Positions 7,939 through 17,548 are shown, numbered from the stretch's first letter. The stretch: 40,315 bases of DNA from Clostridiales bacterium mt11 (GCA_001282665.1 LN874946.1:722725-763039), one strand, 5' to 3'. A program made the numbers and translations. The notes: generated by a model from the letters alone, not told the origin.

Positions 7939-9420
7939 CTATTTAATTTCTAAATTAACCAATTTTCTTTCTACCATCTCTTCAGTTCTGCCTAAATATT
8001 CCTCTAAACTCTTAACATTTGGAACCCTTTCTATTCTGTTCTCCAATGGATAAAATATTTTAGAAACTGCCCCCATTCCTGCTGCCATTATAGTCTCTTT
8101 TTCTTCCATCATCGCTATGTTATAAATGCACTCCTTGCCCTCTTTAGCATAGCCAATATTCTCAAAATTACCCATGGTCTGCTTTTGTCTATATAGATAA
8201 TAAGGATTAAGTTCCATATTATGTGTAAAACACCTTGTCTCCTCTAACATTTCCTCTATAATATGTTGACTTTCCATATGATACTCGCTCATCTTATCTT
8301 TAAACTTTGAACCTCTCTTTACGGATAATGTATGCACTGTAAGATTTTCTGGATTCAATTTTTCTATCTCTTTCAAAGTAGTTTTTACTTCTTCTACCCC
8401 TTCAGAAGGAAGCCCTATTATTAGATCCATATTTACTACATTGAATCCAATTTCCTTTGCTAAATAATAGGCAGCGGATATTTCCCTACTATTATGTTTT
8501 CTACCTATGAGCTTTAATGTGCTATCGTTCATAGTCTGAGGATTGATGCTAATCCTATCCACCTTATTTCTATTTAGCATCTCTAACATCTTCCTATTAA
8601 TGGTATCTGGTCTCCCCGCTTCTACAGTTATTTCTTCAATATTACTTTTTCCAAAATCCTTATATATAGCTTGTATTATTTTTTCAAGTTGATTTACTGG
8701 AATAGTTGTAGGAGTTCCTCCACCGATATAAACCGTTGAAATTGATTTGTTTTTCATCAATTCACTAATTTTATCTATTTCATAGATTAGATTATCCGTA
8801 TATCTATCTACATAATCAATATATCTATCAATACTACAAGTAGGAAAAGAACAGTATAAACATCTAGTAGGACAGAAAGGAATGCTTACATATAGACTAA
8901 ATCTATTTTCATCTAAAGGATATAGATATTTTCTTTGCTTTTTTCCAATGTTCAATATTAGATTAGCCTTTTCTGGAAATAACTTATATTGATTAGTCAT
9001 TATATCAAATATTTCTTCATCAGTCGCCCCTTCATCCAATAAATTATGGATTATCTTAACGGGTCTAATGCCCGTTAAGACTCCCCAAGGTGCTTGGGCA
9101 TCTGAAACATGAATTAAAGCCTCATAGATGCCCTTTTTAATACCAATTCTTATCCTCTTCTTTGTATTGTTTCCTTCAATTTTCATATTTTCTATATTTT
9201 CTACAGAGTATTTAAAAATTAATTTATTATTTCTATACACATTAGTAGTGGAGTCTATCCCTTTAGAATTACAGTTAAGGGTATTTTCAATGAGTATACC
9301 TTCTCCATCATATTTATCTATATTATCAATAAAGATTATATCTTCTCCAAAGAAGAAAACCTTAATCAGTTCATGTACTTCATATCTAAAATCATGGCCA
9401 CTTAAATAGACATAAATCAT
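7939..9420 (-). CDS. hemZ: HemZ-type coproporphyrinogen III dehydrogenase-like radical SAM protein
   Basis: A 493-residue radical SAM protein with the HemN/HemZ motif FCPTRCLYCSF (C183, C187, C190) and YIGGGTPTTI downstream. An N-terminal extension of about 170 residues is characteristic of the HemZ branch in Clostridia. By family it would oxidise coproporphyrinogen III without oxygen, but many HemN-like proteins have other roles and no other heme genes are visible. The ATG follows AAGGAG. It begins 11 bases after the stop of the small HTH gene. Confidence 0.88.
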   Translation of the reverse strand: MIYVYLSGHDFRYEVHELIKVFFFGEDIIFIDNIDKYDGEGILIENTLNCNSKGIDSTTNVYRNNKLIFKYSVENIENMKIEGNNTKKRIRIGIKKGIYEALIHVSDAQAPWGVLTGIRPVKIIHNLLDEGATDEEIFDIMTNQYKLFPEKANLILNIGKKQRKYLYPLDENRFSLYVSIPFCPTRCLYCSFPTCSIDRYIDYVDRYTDNLIYEIDKISELMKNKSISTVYIGGGTPTTIPVNQLEKIIQAIYKDFGKSNIEEITVEAGRPDTINRKMLEMLNRNKVDRISINPQTMNDSTLKLIGRKHNSREISAAYYLAKEIGFNVVNMDLIIGLPSEGVEEVKTTLKEIEKLNPENLTVHTLSVKRGSKFKDKMSEYHMESQHIIEEMLEETRCFTHNMELNPYYLYRQKQTMGNFENIGYAKEGKECIYNIAMMEEKETIMAAGMGAVSKIFYPLENRIERVPNVKSLEEYLGRTEEMVERKLVNLEIK

Positions 9421-9431
9421 AATTATTCTCC

Positions 9432-9602
9432 TTAATAATCATCATAAAAATCCTTTATCATCTTTTTAATATACTTCTTTGAGATTCCAAGTTCCTTGGA
9501 TATTTCATCTTTATCCAATCCTATTTCGATTAAATCATATACATCATGTAAATCTACATCCTTTTTATCTCCTTCATGAATAATCCTTGATTTTTTAGTC
9601 AT
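9432..9602 (-). CDS. Small helix-turn-helix protein, 56 residues
   Basis: ATG at 9602 is preceded six bases upstream by AGGAGGTG, one of the best ribosome binding sites in the window. The frame ends at TAA 9432, 11 bases before hemZ. The protein is charged. Its C-terminal half, LDKDEISKELGISKKYIKK, looks like a helix-turn-helix (helix, GIS turn, basic recognition helix); the N-terminal half MTKKSRIIHEGDKKDVDLHD looks disordered or helical. I do not recognise a named family. A DNA-binding role is inferred from the fold pattern only. Its start region lies in a hairpin (9605-9645). Confidence 0.75.
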   Translation of the reverse strand: MTKKSRIIHEGDKKDVDLHDVYDLIEIGLDKDEISKELGISKKYIKKMIKDFYDDY

Positions 9603-9604
9603 TT

Positions 9605-9645
9605 AAGCCACCTCCTACGGTATAAGATTCCCTAGAAAGTGGCTT
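9605..9645 (-). promoter_or_regulatory. Hairpin covering the ribosome binding site of the small HTH gene
   Basis: On the minus strand AAGCCAC (9645-9639) can pair with GTGGCTT (9611-9605), which contains the 3' part of the AGGAGGTG site. Seven pairs with a 27-base loop; it could modulate translation. Confidence 0.4.
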
Positions 9646-9657
9646 TTAATTCTTTTT

Positions 9658-10281
9658 TTATTTCAAGAAAGGATTAGAAGCTTTTTCTCTCTTAATAGTT
9701 GATGATGGACCATGTCCTGGATATACAATGGTATCGTCTGGGTAAATCAAAAGTTTATCTTTAATTGAACTCATTATCTTCTCGAAAGAACTACCTGGAA
9801 AATCGGTTCTGCCAATGGAACCAGCAAATAGAGTATCTCCAGTAAATAGATTGTTTCCAATCTTTATGCTAATACCACCTGGAGTATGCCCTGGAGTATG
9901 AATTATCTTTGCAGTAATATCTCCAAAGGCTATTTCATCTCCATCATCAAGAAGTATATCTGCTGATAGTTCCACAGTTCCCATAGGCATCATGCTTGAT
10001 AAATTCTCATCTCCATTTTTTAATAAATATTCATCATCCTTATGGATAGCTACTGGTACGTCTACATATTTTTTTAACTCATTGATACCAGCAATATGAT
10101 CTCCATGACCATGAGTAAGTATTATATATTTAATACTAAGTCCCAAATTTTCTATTTGAGCTGTAATATCATCTACATCTCCGCCCGGGTCGATTACTAT
10201 TCCTTCTTTATTGTCATTTTCAGAATAAACTAAATAACAGTTAGCAGCATAGATTCCTGCAGGTATCCTTACAACTTTCAA
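9658..10281 (-). CDS. MBL-fold hydrolase, glyoxalase II-like (YcbL type)
   Basis: A 207-residue metallo-beta-lactamase-fold hydrolase. The metal-binding motif THGHGDHIAG places H57, H59, D61 and H62. HTPGHTPGG and the later YPGHGPSS supply further ligands. Length and motifs match YcbL/hydroxyacylglutathione hydrolase-like proteins, but the substrate is unknown. The start is TTG at 10281, seven bases after AGGAGGG. It follows dtd by 11 bases in the rel-dtd-MBL run, a common arrangement in Firmicutes. Confidence 0.88.
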   Translation of the reverse strand: MKVVRIPAGIYAANCYLVYSENDNKEGIVIDPGGDVDDITAQIENLGLSIKYIILTHGHGDHIAGINELKKYVDVPVAIHKDDEYLLKNGDENLSSMMPMGTVELSADILLDDGDEIAFGDITAKIIHTPGHTPGGISIKIGNNLFTGDTLFAGSIGRTDFPGSSFEKIMSSIKDKLLIYPDDTIVYPGHGPSSTIKREKASNPFLK

Positions 10282-10292
10282 TAATATCCCTC

Positions 10293-10742
10293 CTAAAAAG
10301 TTTTCTTACTATCTATTAAGATGGTAACTGGTCCATCATTTGCGAGTCCTACTTCCATGTGTGCTCCAAAAACTCCTACCTCCGTCTTCAATCCCTTTTC
10401 TCTGCATTTTTGAATAAATTGATTATAAATATTCTCTGCAATTTTAGGATGAGCTGAAGTTGAAAAACTTGGTCTTTTCCCTTTTCTAACATCTCCATAT
10501 AAGGTAAATTGAGACACGATTAAAATCTCTCCATTAACATCCATAAGGGATAAATTCATCTTATCGTTGTCATCTTCAAATATCCTCAGTCCTAAAATCT
10601 TATCTACCATATATTCTAAATCCGTATTATCATCATCTTCTCCTACGCCAAGAAAAACTAATAGACCTTTATCTATTTGTCCAACTATATCTCCACGGAC
10701 TTTAACATTAGCATTTAATACCCTCTGTACTACAGCTCTCAC
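10293..10742 (-). CDS. dtd: D-aminoacyl-tRNA deacylase
   Basis: A 149-residue enzyme that removes D-amino acids (and glycine from tRNA-Ala) from mischarged tRNA. The two catalytic motifs are present: SQFTLYGDVRKGKRPSF and the cross-subunit LANDGPVT near the C terminus. The start is set at GTG 10742, giving the family-typical MRAVVQRV, eight bases after GGAAGG. A GTG at 10751 would add three residues but overlaps that site. It begins 14 bases after the rel stop, so it is probably co-transcribed with rel. Confidence 0.95.
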   Translation of the reverse strand: MRAVVQRVLNANVKVRGDIVGQIDKGLLVFLGVGEDDDNTDLEYMVDKILGLRIFEDDNDKMNLSLMDVNGEILIVSQFTLYGDVRKGKRPSFSTSAHPKIAENIYNQFIQKCREKGLKTEVGVFGAHMEVGLANDGPVTILIDSKKTF

Positions 10743-10756
10743 CTTATACACCTTCC

Positions 10757-12922
10757 TTAACTAGTTACCCTATATACATCGATAACTCCCTTTAACCTTT
10801 TAATTTTTCTCATGAGTTCTCTCAATTGGTCTACATCCTTTATTTCCAAAGTCATATTGATTACCACTAACTTTTCTTTATTGGTTCTAGCGTTTAATGA
10901 TAAAAGACCTAGGTTAGAATCCGTAATCCTCTGAGTAATTTCCGTCAGTAATCCCGCTCTATCCGTTGCTTTTATCTGTATTTCAGCTGGATATGCAGCC
11001 TTATCATTATTAGCCCATTCCACATCTATAAACCTTTCCTGCCCGTCTAAATCTGAAACATTAGGACAATCTTTTCGATGTATAGATACTCCTCTACCCC
11101 TCGTAATATAACCGATTATCTCATCACCAGGTACCGGATTGCAACATTTAGAAAATCTGACCTTAATATTGTCTACACCCTTTATATTGATACCTTGTGT
11201 AAACTTTTTTTCCTTTTTATTTGTAGTCTGTTCTTTTATTTTATTTTCAACAAAGGCTTTTTCATCTTTAATTTCATAATGCTCTTTATGAAATTCTTTT
11301 AGCCTAGATACAACTTGTGATAGGGTTATACTTCCATATCCTAAACCAGCATATAAATCATCAGAGCTGTTTAAACTTATCTTACTCGCAATGTTCTTCA
11401 GCCATTCCTCTTTTAAAATCTCTGTCAATTTATATCCTTGCCTCTTAATCTCCTTTTCTAGCATTTCCTTACCTTTATTAATATTTAAATCCCGTTCTTC
11501 CCTTTTAAACCATTGTCGAATTTTATTTTTGGCTTGACTGCTCTTTACTATCTTAAGCCAATCCCTACTAGGGCCGCTACTGCCAGCCGATGTTAATACT
11601 TCTACGATATTGCCATTTTTAAGTTTATAATCTAACGGTACTATTCTCCCATCAACCTTTGCTCCCACACAATTATTTCCTACTGCCGTATGAACTCTAT
11701 AAGCAAAATCTATAGGAGTAGAACCATTGGGCAAATTGATAACATCTCCTTTAGGTGTAAAAACAAAAACCTCATCAGTAAAAAAATCTATTTTTAAAGT
11801 CTCCATAAACTCCCTTGGATCCTTTAAATCTTTTTGCCATTCCAACAATTGTCTAAGCCAAGTAAGCTTTTCATCAAAATTATCCGTTTTAACAGTGCCT
11901 TCTTTATACTTCCAATGAGCTGCAATTCCGTATTCCGCAGTTCTGTGCATATCCCAAGTTCTTATTTGTACCTCAAATATCTCTCCTTCTGGTCCAATAA
12001 CTGTAGTATGGAGGGATTGATACATATTGGGTTTAGGCATAGCTATATAATCTTTAAACCTGCCTGGAATCGGCTTCCACATGGTATGAACTATTCCTAA
12101 AACTCCATAACAATCCTTTATAGTATCTACAATTACCCTTATGGCCGTTAAATCAAATATTTGTTCAAAAGATTTATTTTGGTATACCATCTTCTTATAT
12201 ATACTATAAAAGTTCTTTGGTCTGCCGCTTATATCCCTTGGAATATCCATTTCATCTAGTTTTTCATCTAATTCATCTATTATCTTTTGAATATAGGCTT
12301 CTCGCTCTTTCCTTCTCTTAGAGACCTTATCAACTAAATCATAATATCCTACTGGATTTAAATGTCTTAAAGATAAATCTTCCAATTCCCACTTGATTCT
12401 AGACATTCCTAATCTATGAGCCAATGGGGCATAGATCTCCAAGGTCTCTAAAGCCTTTTCCTTCTTCTTTTCTTCACTCATATATTCTAAAGTCCTCATA
12501 TTGTGAAGTCTATCGGCTAGTTTTATAATTATTACTCTTATATCCTTAGCCATAGCCATTACCATTTTTCTTAAATTTTCAGCTTGATTTTCCTGTTTAG
12601 TCTTATACTGTAATTTTTTTAATTTTGTTACCCCTTCCACTAAATTTGCAACTTCTTCACCAAATTCAATTACCAAAGTATCATAGGTAACGCTAGTATC
12701 TTCCAATACATCATGAAGTAATCCTGCAATAATAGTTGTAGCATCCATATTTAATTCTGCCAATATCATAGCTACATGAAATGGATGCACAAAATACTTC
12801 TCTCCAGAATTTCTAAGTTGACCTTCATGGGCAGATTCTGCAAAATTGTATGCTTTTATAATTTGCTTCATATCAGCATGGGGATTATACTGCTCAATCT
12901 TCAACAGTAAATTTTCAATCAT
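10757..12922 (-). CDS. rel: Bifunctional (p)ppGpp synthetase/hydrolase Rel
   Basis: About 721 residues in the order HD hydrolase (HPFHVAMI, LLHDVLEDT), synthetase (FDLTAIRVIV, PNMYQSLHTTV), TGS (VFVFTPKGDVINLPNG) and a C-terminal zinc-finger/ACT region (VRFSKCCNPVPGDEIIGYITRG). The synthetase carries RFKD, the RxKD motif of bifunctional Rel/SpoT rather than the ExDD of synthesis-only RelA. The HD motif is intact, so both activities are expected. ATG 12922 is best spaced from AGGTG; ATG 12925 and GTG 12931 are alternatives. The apt gene often found between recJ and rel in Clostridia is absent. Confidence 0.96.
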   Translation of the reverse strand: MIENLLLKIEQYNPHADMKQIIKAYNFAESAHEGQLRNSGEKYFVHPFHVAMILAELNMDATTIIAGLLHDVLEDTSVTYDTLVIEFGEEVANLVEGVTKLKKLQYKTKQENQAENLRKMVMAMAKDIRVIIIKLADRLHNMRTLEYMSEEKKKEKALETLEIYAPLAHRLGMSRIKWELEDLSLRHLNPVGYYDLVDKVSKRRKEREAYIQKIIDELDEKLDEMDIPRDISGRPKNFYSIYKKMVYQNKSFEQIFDLTAIRVIVDTIKDCYGVLGIVHTMWKPIPGRFKDYIAMPKPNMYQSLHTTVIGPEGEIFEVQIRTWDMHRTAEYGIAAHWKYKEGTVKTDNFDEKLTWLRQLLEWQKDLKDPREFMETLKIDFFTDEVFVFTPKGDVINLPNGSTPIDFAYRVHTAVGNNCVGAKVDGRIVPLDYKLKNGNIVEVLTSAGSSGPSRDWLKIVKSSQAKNKIRQWFKREERDLNINKGKEMLEKEIKRQGYKLTEILKEEWLKNIASKISLNSSDDLYAGLGYGSITLSQVVSRLKEFHKEHYEIKDEKAFVENKIKEQTTNKKEKKFTQGINIKGVDNIKVRFSKCCNPVPGDEIIGYITRGRGVSIHRKDCPNVSDLDGQERFIDVEWANNDKAAYPAEIQIKATDRAGLLTEITQRITDSNLGLLSLNARTNKEKLVVINMTLEIKDVDQLRELMRKIKRLKGVIDVYRVTS

Positions 12923-13081
12923 CATTTTCACCTGCTTAATCTAATCTGTGTCTATAGATTAATAATTTTTTTAAATATTCTAACCATTATTGTCGAAATA
13001 AACCTTATATCATAATATATTATACAATTATATACTAATATTAAAAATTTTTCATTATTAATTTAGTATATATTTATATAA

Positions 13082-14851
13082 TTACCTATAATTTTGTATT
13101 ATAACCTGTAAAGTTCTATTACCCATATATTCATTTATCTTTGGTGAGTATACTATATCCAGATAAACTTTGTTTTTTACTCCCATATACATTTTATCCA
13201 CTTCTTCTTTTCCAAACTTTTCAATTAGAAAGTTTTGAAATTCATCTATATCACCAAAGTAAAGGCCTTCTATGGAATTTCCATTTCTAGTTAATAGTAT
13301 TAATTTAAGTACATTTTGATTCTTACCTAATATAAAACCTCTTTTTACACGGATATTTTTTTCTCCAAATAGGGGTTTAGGATTTCCCTTTCCAAAAGGT
13401 TCTAAAAGTTTTAACTCCTCTACTAAATCAAAACTAACATAATCCAATGGTAACTGCATATCGATATACACCTTTGGCAGTAAATCCTCTTCCGTTAAAG
13501 AAGCTTGTCCGTTTAGCTTCTCCCTGAAGACATCTATATTTGAAATATCTAAAGATAATCCAGCAGCCATAGTATGACCGCCAAAAGCAGTCAATAAATC
13601 TTTAGTCTTGGATATCTCTTCAAACATATTGTATTCCTCTATGGATCTTCCAGAGCCTTTAACTCTATTTTCATCTTTAGACTCGGTTAAAACTATAGTT
13701 GGTCTATAGTATTTGTCCTTAACCCTGCCGGCAATAATACCTGCTATGCTTTCATGAATACTCGGTTCATATACTACTAAAACTTTTTGTTCTCTAAATT
13801 TATATGATTGAATTCTTTCAATAATTTTTTCAAATCCCTCTTTTGTCATGGATTTTCTCTCTTCATTCAGCATATGAAGTCTATTAGCGTATTCATCAGC
13901 TTTTTCTTGGTCATCAGTTAAAAATAATTCCACAGCAATGTCAGCACTCTCTAGCCTTCCAGAAGCATTAATACAAGGTCCTATTACAAACCCTAAGGAA
14001 TATGTATTGATCATCTTACCTTCTAATCCTGTAGCCTTAATAAGGGCTTTTAAGCCTATATTATCTGTCTCGTTAATCCTTTTAAGTCCTTCTTTTACTA
14101 TGATTCTATTTTCATCTATAAGATCCACTACATCACATACCGTTCCCATGGCTACAAATTCCAGTAGACTATAGGATTCTTCTATATCGATTCCCATCTC
14201 ATCATATAGAACTTGTATAAATTTAAAAGCTACTCCTGCTCCACATAGTTCTTTAAAAGGATATTTGCAATCATATCGTTTAGGATTTATAATGGCATCA
14301 GCTTCAGGTAAACGGTATTCTTTACATCCTCTTTCATCTTCAATGTAGGATAAATCATGATGATCCGTTACTATGACTTTCATTCCCAACTCTTTTGCAA
14401 GTTTTATAGGTTCAAATGCAGATATACCATTATCACAAGTAATCAACACACTGACTCCATCCCTTTTAGCTTCTTCAACTATCCTTTCATTTATTCCATA
14501 ACCATCTGTGACTCTATTAGGAATAACATAATCTACATTGGCATTAAATCTTTTCATTCCTTTATATAAGGTCAATATAGATGAATTTCCATCTTGGTCA
14601 TAATCTCCAGAAATTCGTATCTTTTCACTCTTTAATATGCTTTCCCTTATAATGCCTACACCGAGTTCCATATCCTTCATCAATCTAGGATCATGTAGTT
14701 TATCCAAAGTAGGATTAACAAAACTATTCATCAACCTATAGTCTGAAATATCCCTATTGACCATAATCTTACATAGTAACTTACTTACCCCTAAGGACTC
14801 CGACATTTTATTTAAGTCTGCGTTTACATTTCTTAAAAACCATTTTTCCAA
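13082..14851 (-). CDS. recJ: RecJ-like single-stranded-DNA exonuclease (DHH/DHHA1)
   Basis: A 589-residue DHH phosphoesterase. Motif I is GDYDQDGNSS in place of the usual DYDVDG, the DHH motif is VTDHHDL, and the DHHA1 domain has GSGRSIEEYNMFEE and AFGGHTMAAGLSL. Metal-ligand aspartates and the GGH are kept, so 5'-3' ssDNA exonuclease activity is likely. The Q-N variant may mark a clostridial RecJ subfamily and the gene could be a paralogue of a longer RecJ elsewhere. It starts with TTG after AGGAG. Rel follows after 159 bases. Confidence 0.85.
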   Translation of the reverse strand: MEKWFLRNVNADLNKMSESLGVSKLLCKIMVNRDISDYRLMNSFVNPTLDKLHDPRLMKDMELGVGIIRESILKSEKIRISGDYDQDGNSSILTLYKGMKRFNANVDYVIPNRVTDGYGINERIVEEAKRDGVSVLITCDNGISAFEPIKLAKELGMKVIVTDHHDLSYIEDERGCKEYRLPEADAIINPKRYDCKYPFKELCGAGVAFKFIQVLYDEMGIDIEESYSLLEFVAMGTVCDVVDLIDENRIIVKEGLKRINETDNIGLKALIKATGLEGKMINTYSLGFVIGPCINASGRLESADIAVELFLTDDQEKADEYANRLHMLNEERKSMTKEGFEKIIERIQSYKFREQKVLVVYEPSIHESIAGIIAGRVKDKYYRPTIVLTESKDENRVKGSGRSIEEYNMFEEISKTKDLLTAFGGHTMAAGLSLDISNIDVFREKLNGQASLTEEDLLPKVYIDMQLPLDYVSFDLVEELKLLEPFGKGNPKPLFGEKNIRVKRGFILGKNQNVLKLILLTRNGNSIEGLYFGDIDEFQNFLIEKFGKEEVDKMYMGVKNKVYLDIVYSPKINEYMGNRTLQVIIQNYR

Positions 14852-14887
14852 ATGCTATTCACTCCTATTTTGTCATCAGTCAGAACA

Positions 14888-15247
14888 CTATTCTAAAATC
14901 GTGTCATTTTCTTCAGCATATGTATCATCAACTATAACTTTATTTTTTAAGGATTTAATTTCTTCTCCTCTTTCCTCTAATAATGATTCTAGGTTTTTCC
15001 TCTCATTTTCAATTGAATCCACTTTTTTATTCAACTCTTTAATCTCTTTTTTGAATTTAATATTTTTTACTAAACCTAGTACCGATACGGTTACAGCACC
15101 TAATATAGCCGATGCAAATATTACAATGGCTTGGGAAATCTCTACCTTTGTAAATAAAAAATCTATTAATACCTTATCTGCATTATTTAAAGCAAATACA
15201 GCTACTATAGCTGCAAATATTAATGAAAAAACAAAACCCTTTTCCAT
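14888..15247 (-). CDS. LapA-domain (DUF1049) membrane protein with coiled coil
   Basis: A 119-residue protein with two hydrophobic helices (residues about 5-20 and 38-60) separated by NADKVLIDFLFTKVEIS, the signature of the LapA/DUF1049 family. A charged coiled coil of about 45 residues follows (KEIKELNKKVDSIENERKN). In enterobacteria the LapA domain protein helps LapB in envelope regulation; the Gram-positive role is unknown. ATG follows GGAGGG closely. It sits between secF and recJ. Confidence 0.8.
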   Translation of the reverse strand: MEKGFVFSLIFAAIVAVFALNNADKVLIDFLFTKVEISQAIVIFASAILGAVTVSVLGLVKNIKFKKEIKELNKKVDSIENERKNLESLLEERGEEIKSLKNKVIVDDTYAEENDTILE

Positions 15248-15316
15248 AGCCCTCCTCCTCTTGTGTCCATTAATCTTATATTACACGATATTTACCCAAA
15301 TTTAAAGAATTAATTA

Positions 15317-15345
15317 CATAAAACTGCCAAGAAGGCAGTTTTATG
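15317..15345 (-). terminator. Hairpin at the end of secF
   Basis: CATAAAACTGCC pairs perfectly with GGCAGTTTTATG around a five-base loop and overlaps the secF stop codon. The minus-strand tail TAATTAATTCTTT is only moderately T-rich, while a T-run lies on the plus side. It is a probable partial terminator or mRNA end stabiliser. Confidence 0.6.
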
Positions 15346-16213
15346 CTTTTTTAGTATTTAATTTCTTTCTATTTTTTAATCCATACCATATTGGACTAGC
15401 AATAAATAGAGATGAATAAGTTCCTGAAATTATTCCAAATATAAGAGGTAATGAAAGAACCTTTACATCTTCAACCCCTACTATATATAAAATCAATACT
15501 GAAACTAGAGTTGTTAAAGAGGTATTTATAGTCCTAGTCAAGGATTTTCTAATACTACCATTTATGGTATCTTCAACGGATTGTCTAGGATTTAGCTTAG
15601 TTTCTTCCCTAATCCTATCGAATATTACTATAGTGTCATTAATCGAATAACCTAGTATGGTAAGTATTGCTGCAATAAAAGCACTATTTGCTGGTATTCT
15701 AAATATTGCATATACTGATAATGTTATTAACACATCATGGAGTAGAGCAACAATTGCTGCCACAGCAAATTTAAATTCAAACCTCCAAGTTATATATATT
15801 AACATTCCTACCGATGCAATAAAAGCTGATAGCAAGGCTTTCTTCTTTATCTCATCTCCCATTGTAGATTCAAACTTTTCTGATTGAAACTCTCTATTCT
15901 TGATATCAAATTTTGCTACAAACTTATCTATAATGTTATTGATTTCATCATTGTCAAAATTTTTACTACTCTTTATTATTATTTCATCTTTTTCTTTACC
16001 TACATGGACAATGCTAGCTTCTTTATCATATTCACTCATTACTTCTCTGGCTTCGTCTACGGTTATCATCTTTCCTATTTTAATCTGTATAGATGTTCCG
16101 CCTGTAAAGTCGATTCCATAATTTAATCCCTTAGTAGCAAGCATTACTAAACCGACTATAATAATTGCTAAAGAAATAAAATAGTACATCTTCCTATTCT
16201 TAATAACGTTCAT
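15341..16213 (-). CDS. secF: Protein translocase subunit SecF
   Basis: A 290-residue RND-type membrane protein with six predicted transmembrane helices. The family motif GLNYGIDFTGGTSIQIK lies near residues 25-42, and SINDTIVIFDRIRE in helix 4. With SecD it uses the proton or ion gradient to help complete protein translocation through SecYEG. The ATG follows GGGGTGAG. It begins 11 bases after the secD stop and is clearly co-transcribed with it. Confidence 0.97.
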   Translation of the reverse strand: MNVIKNRKMYYFISLAIIIVGLVMLATKGLNYGIDFTGGTSIQIKIGKMITVDEAREVMSEYDKEASIVHVGKEKDEIIIKSSKNFDNDEINNIIDKFVAKFDIKNREFQSEKFESTMGDEIKKKALLSAFIASVGMLIYITWRFEFKFAVAAIVALLHDVLITLSVYAIFRIPANSAFIAAILTILGYSINDTIVIFDRIREETKLNPRQSVEDTINGSIRKSLTRTINTSLTTLVSVLILYIVGVEDVKVLSLPLIFGIISGTYSSLFIASPIWYGLKNRKKLNTKKA

Positions 16214-16224
16214 GCTCTCACCCC

Positions 16225-17487
16225 TTACGCACCATATAATTTTGTATTCTTTGTATTGGTCATGTCAACTGTTAATTTTAATAGATGTTTAGTTACAAAT
16301 ACTGCTGTTATCATAGAAGCAACAATACCTAATATCAATGTAACTCCAAATCCCTTAATCGGTCCAATTCCAAAATAATAAAGAACTACACCAGCTATTA
16401 ATGTGGTTATATTGGAGTCCATTACCGATGATAAAGCTCTTTTAAATCCGTGTTCAATGGAAGCCCTTATAGATTTTCCATTTCTTATTTCTTCCTTTAT
16501 CCTTTCAAAAATTAACACATTGGCATCTACTGCCATACCAATAGATAATATAAGACCTGCAATACCTGGTAGTGTCAATTTAACACCTAAAAGTTTCATA
16601 GCATAAACGACTATTAAAGTATATATAGCAAGTCCAATATCAGCAACTAAACCCGGTATTCTATAATAAACTAGCATAAATAAGAATATAAGCAAAATTG
16701 CAATAGTTCCAGCTTTAATACTCTTCTCAAGAGCTTCTAAACCTAGAGTAGGTCCGATAACTCTTGACTGTAAAGCTTTCATTTCCACTGGCAATGAACC
16801 AGCCCTAATTAAATTTGCTAAATTGTTAGCTTCATCTATGGTAAATTCTCCTGAAATCACAGCTTTACCATCTGTAATAGGATCTTCTACTATAGGTGCT
16901 GATATAATCTCTCCATCTAACATAATATATATAATCTTTTCAGCTGCATTTTGTTCTTTGGATAATTTTTTAGTTGCATCTGCAAACTTCTTTGCTCCTT
17001 CTTTATCGAACTCCAAAGATACTACTGGTTTATCTCCCATATCACTCTGTTGATATCTAGCATCTGATGCTTTTACATTTTTACCACTTACAACTTCATT
17101 ACCCTTTGGATCGATGAATTGTAGTTGAGCAGTTTTACCGATTATATCTATGGCTTCTTGTGGATTATCAATTCCTGCTAATTCTACTCTTATCCTTTTG
17201 CTACTTTCCTTTACGATACTTGGTTCTGCAACTCCTAATCCATCTACCCTTTTATTGATTACCATAATGGTCTGATCCATAGCTTTTTGTAGTTCTGCTC
17301 CTTGTAGATCTGTCTGAGCTTCTAATATAACATATACTCCTCCAGCTAAATCAAGACCTAGATCTATGGAGTCCTTAGCCTTTTTGATCTTCATCTTCCC
17401 AACTTCTATACCGTTTATTGCTGTATAAGAAGCTAAAACCACTAGAGCAACAATCAGTATAAACAGTATGGTTTTTTTCATGTTCAT
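16225..17487 (-). CDS. secD: Protein translocase subunit SecD
   Basis: A 420-residue partner of SecF. It has an N-terminal membrane helix, the motif LGLDLAGGVYVILEA, a periplasmic-side P1 domain shorter than that of E. coli as is usual in Gram-positives, and five further helices with AVDANVLIFERIKEE. ATG 17487 is chosen, eight bases after GGGAGG; TTG 17490 is an alternative. It lies downstream of the SCIFF maturase by 61 bases with no obvious terminator between. Confidence 0.97.
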   Translation of the reverse strand: MNMKKTILFILIVALVVLASYTAINGIEVGKMKIKKAKDSIDLGLDLAGGVYVILEAQTDLQGAELQKAMDQTIMVINKRVDGLGVAEPSIVKESSKRIRVELAGIDNPQEAIDIIGKTAQLQFIDPKGNEVVSGKNVKASDARYQQSDMGDKPVVSLEFDKEGAKKFADATKKLSKEQNAAEKIIYIMLDGEIISAPIVEDPITDGKAVISGEFTIDEANNLANLIRAGSLPVEMKALQSRVIGPTLGLEALEKSIKAGTIAILLIFLFMLVYYRIPGLVADIGLAIYTLIVVYAMKLLGVKLTLPGIAGLILSIGMAVDANVLIFERIKEEIRNGKSIRASIEHGFKRALSSVMDSNITTLIAGVVLYYFGIGPIKGFGVTLILGIVASMITAVFVTKHLLKLTVDMTNTKNTKLYGA

Positions 17488-17548
17488 CAATATTACCTCC
17501 CATATATAAAATTAGGCATTAACTTTCGTTCCCTATACTATACATCTA

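Noticed and set aside
7790..8053. An 87-residue plus-strand frame over the aspS T-box leader and the end of hemZ.
   Set aside because: It lies antisense to the leader and hemZ, has no ribosome binding site and no recognisable motif.
9605..9660. A plus-strand terminator (AAGCCAC/GTGGCTT followed by a T-rich tail).
   Set aside because: No plus-strand gene lies upstream, and the stem overlaps the ribosome binding site of the minus-strand HTH gene, so I list it as a possible translational element.
12936..12962. A TTAATCTA/TAGATTAA hairpin in the rel leader as a regulatory element.
   Set aside because: Eight A/T-rich pairs in an AT-rich gap are expected by chance, and the ribosome binding site is not covered.
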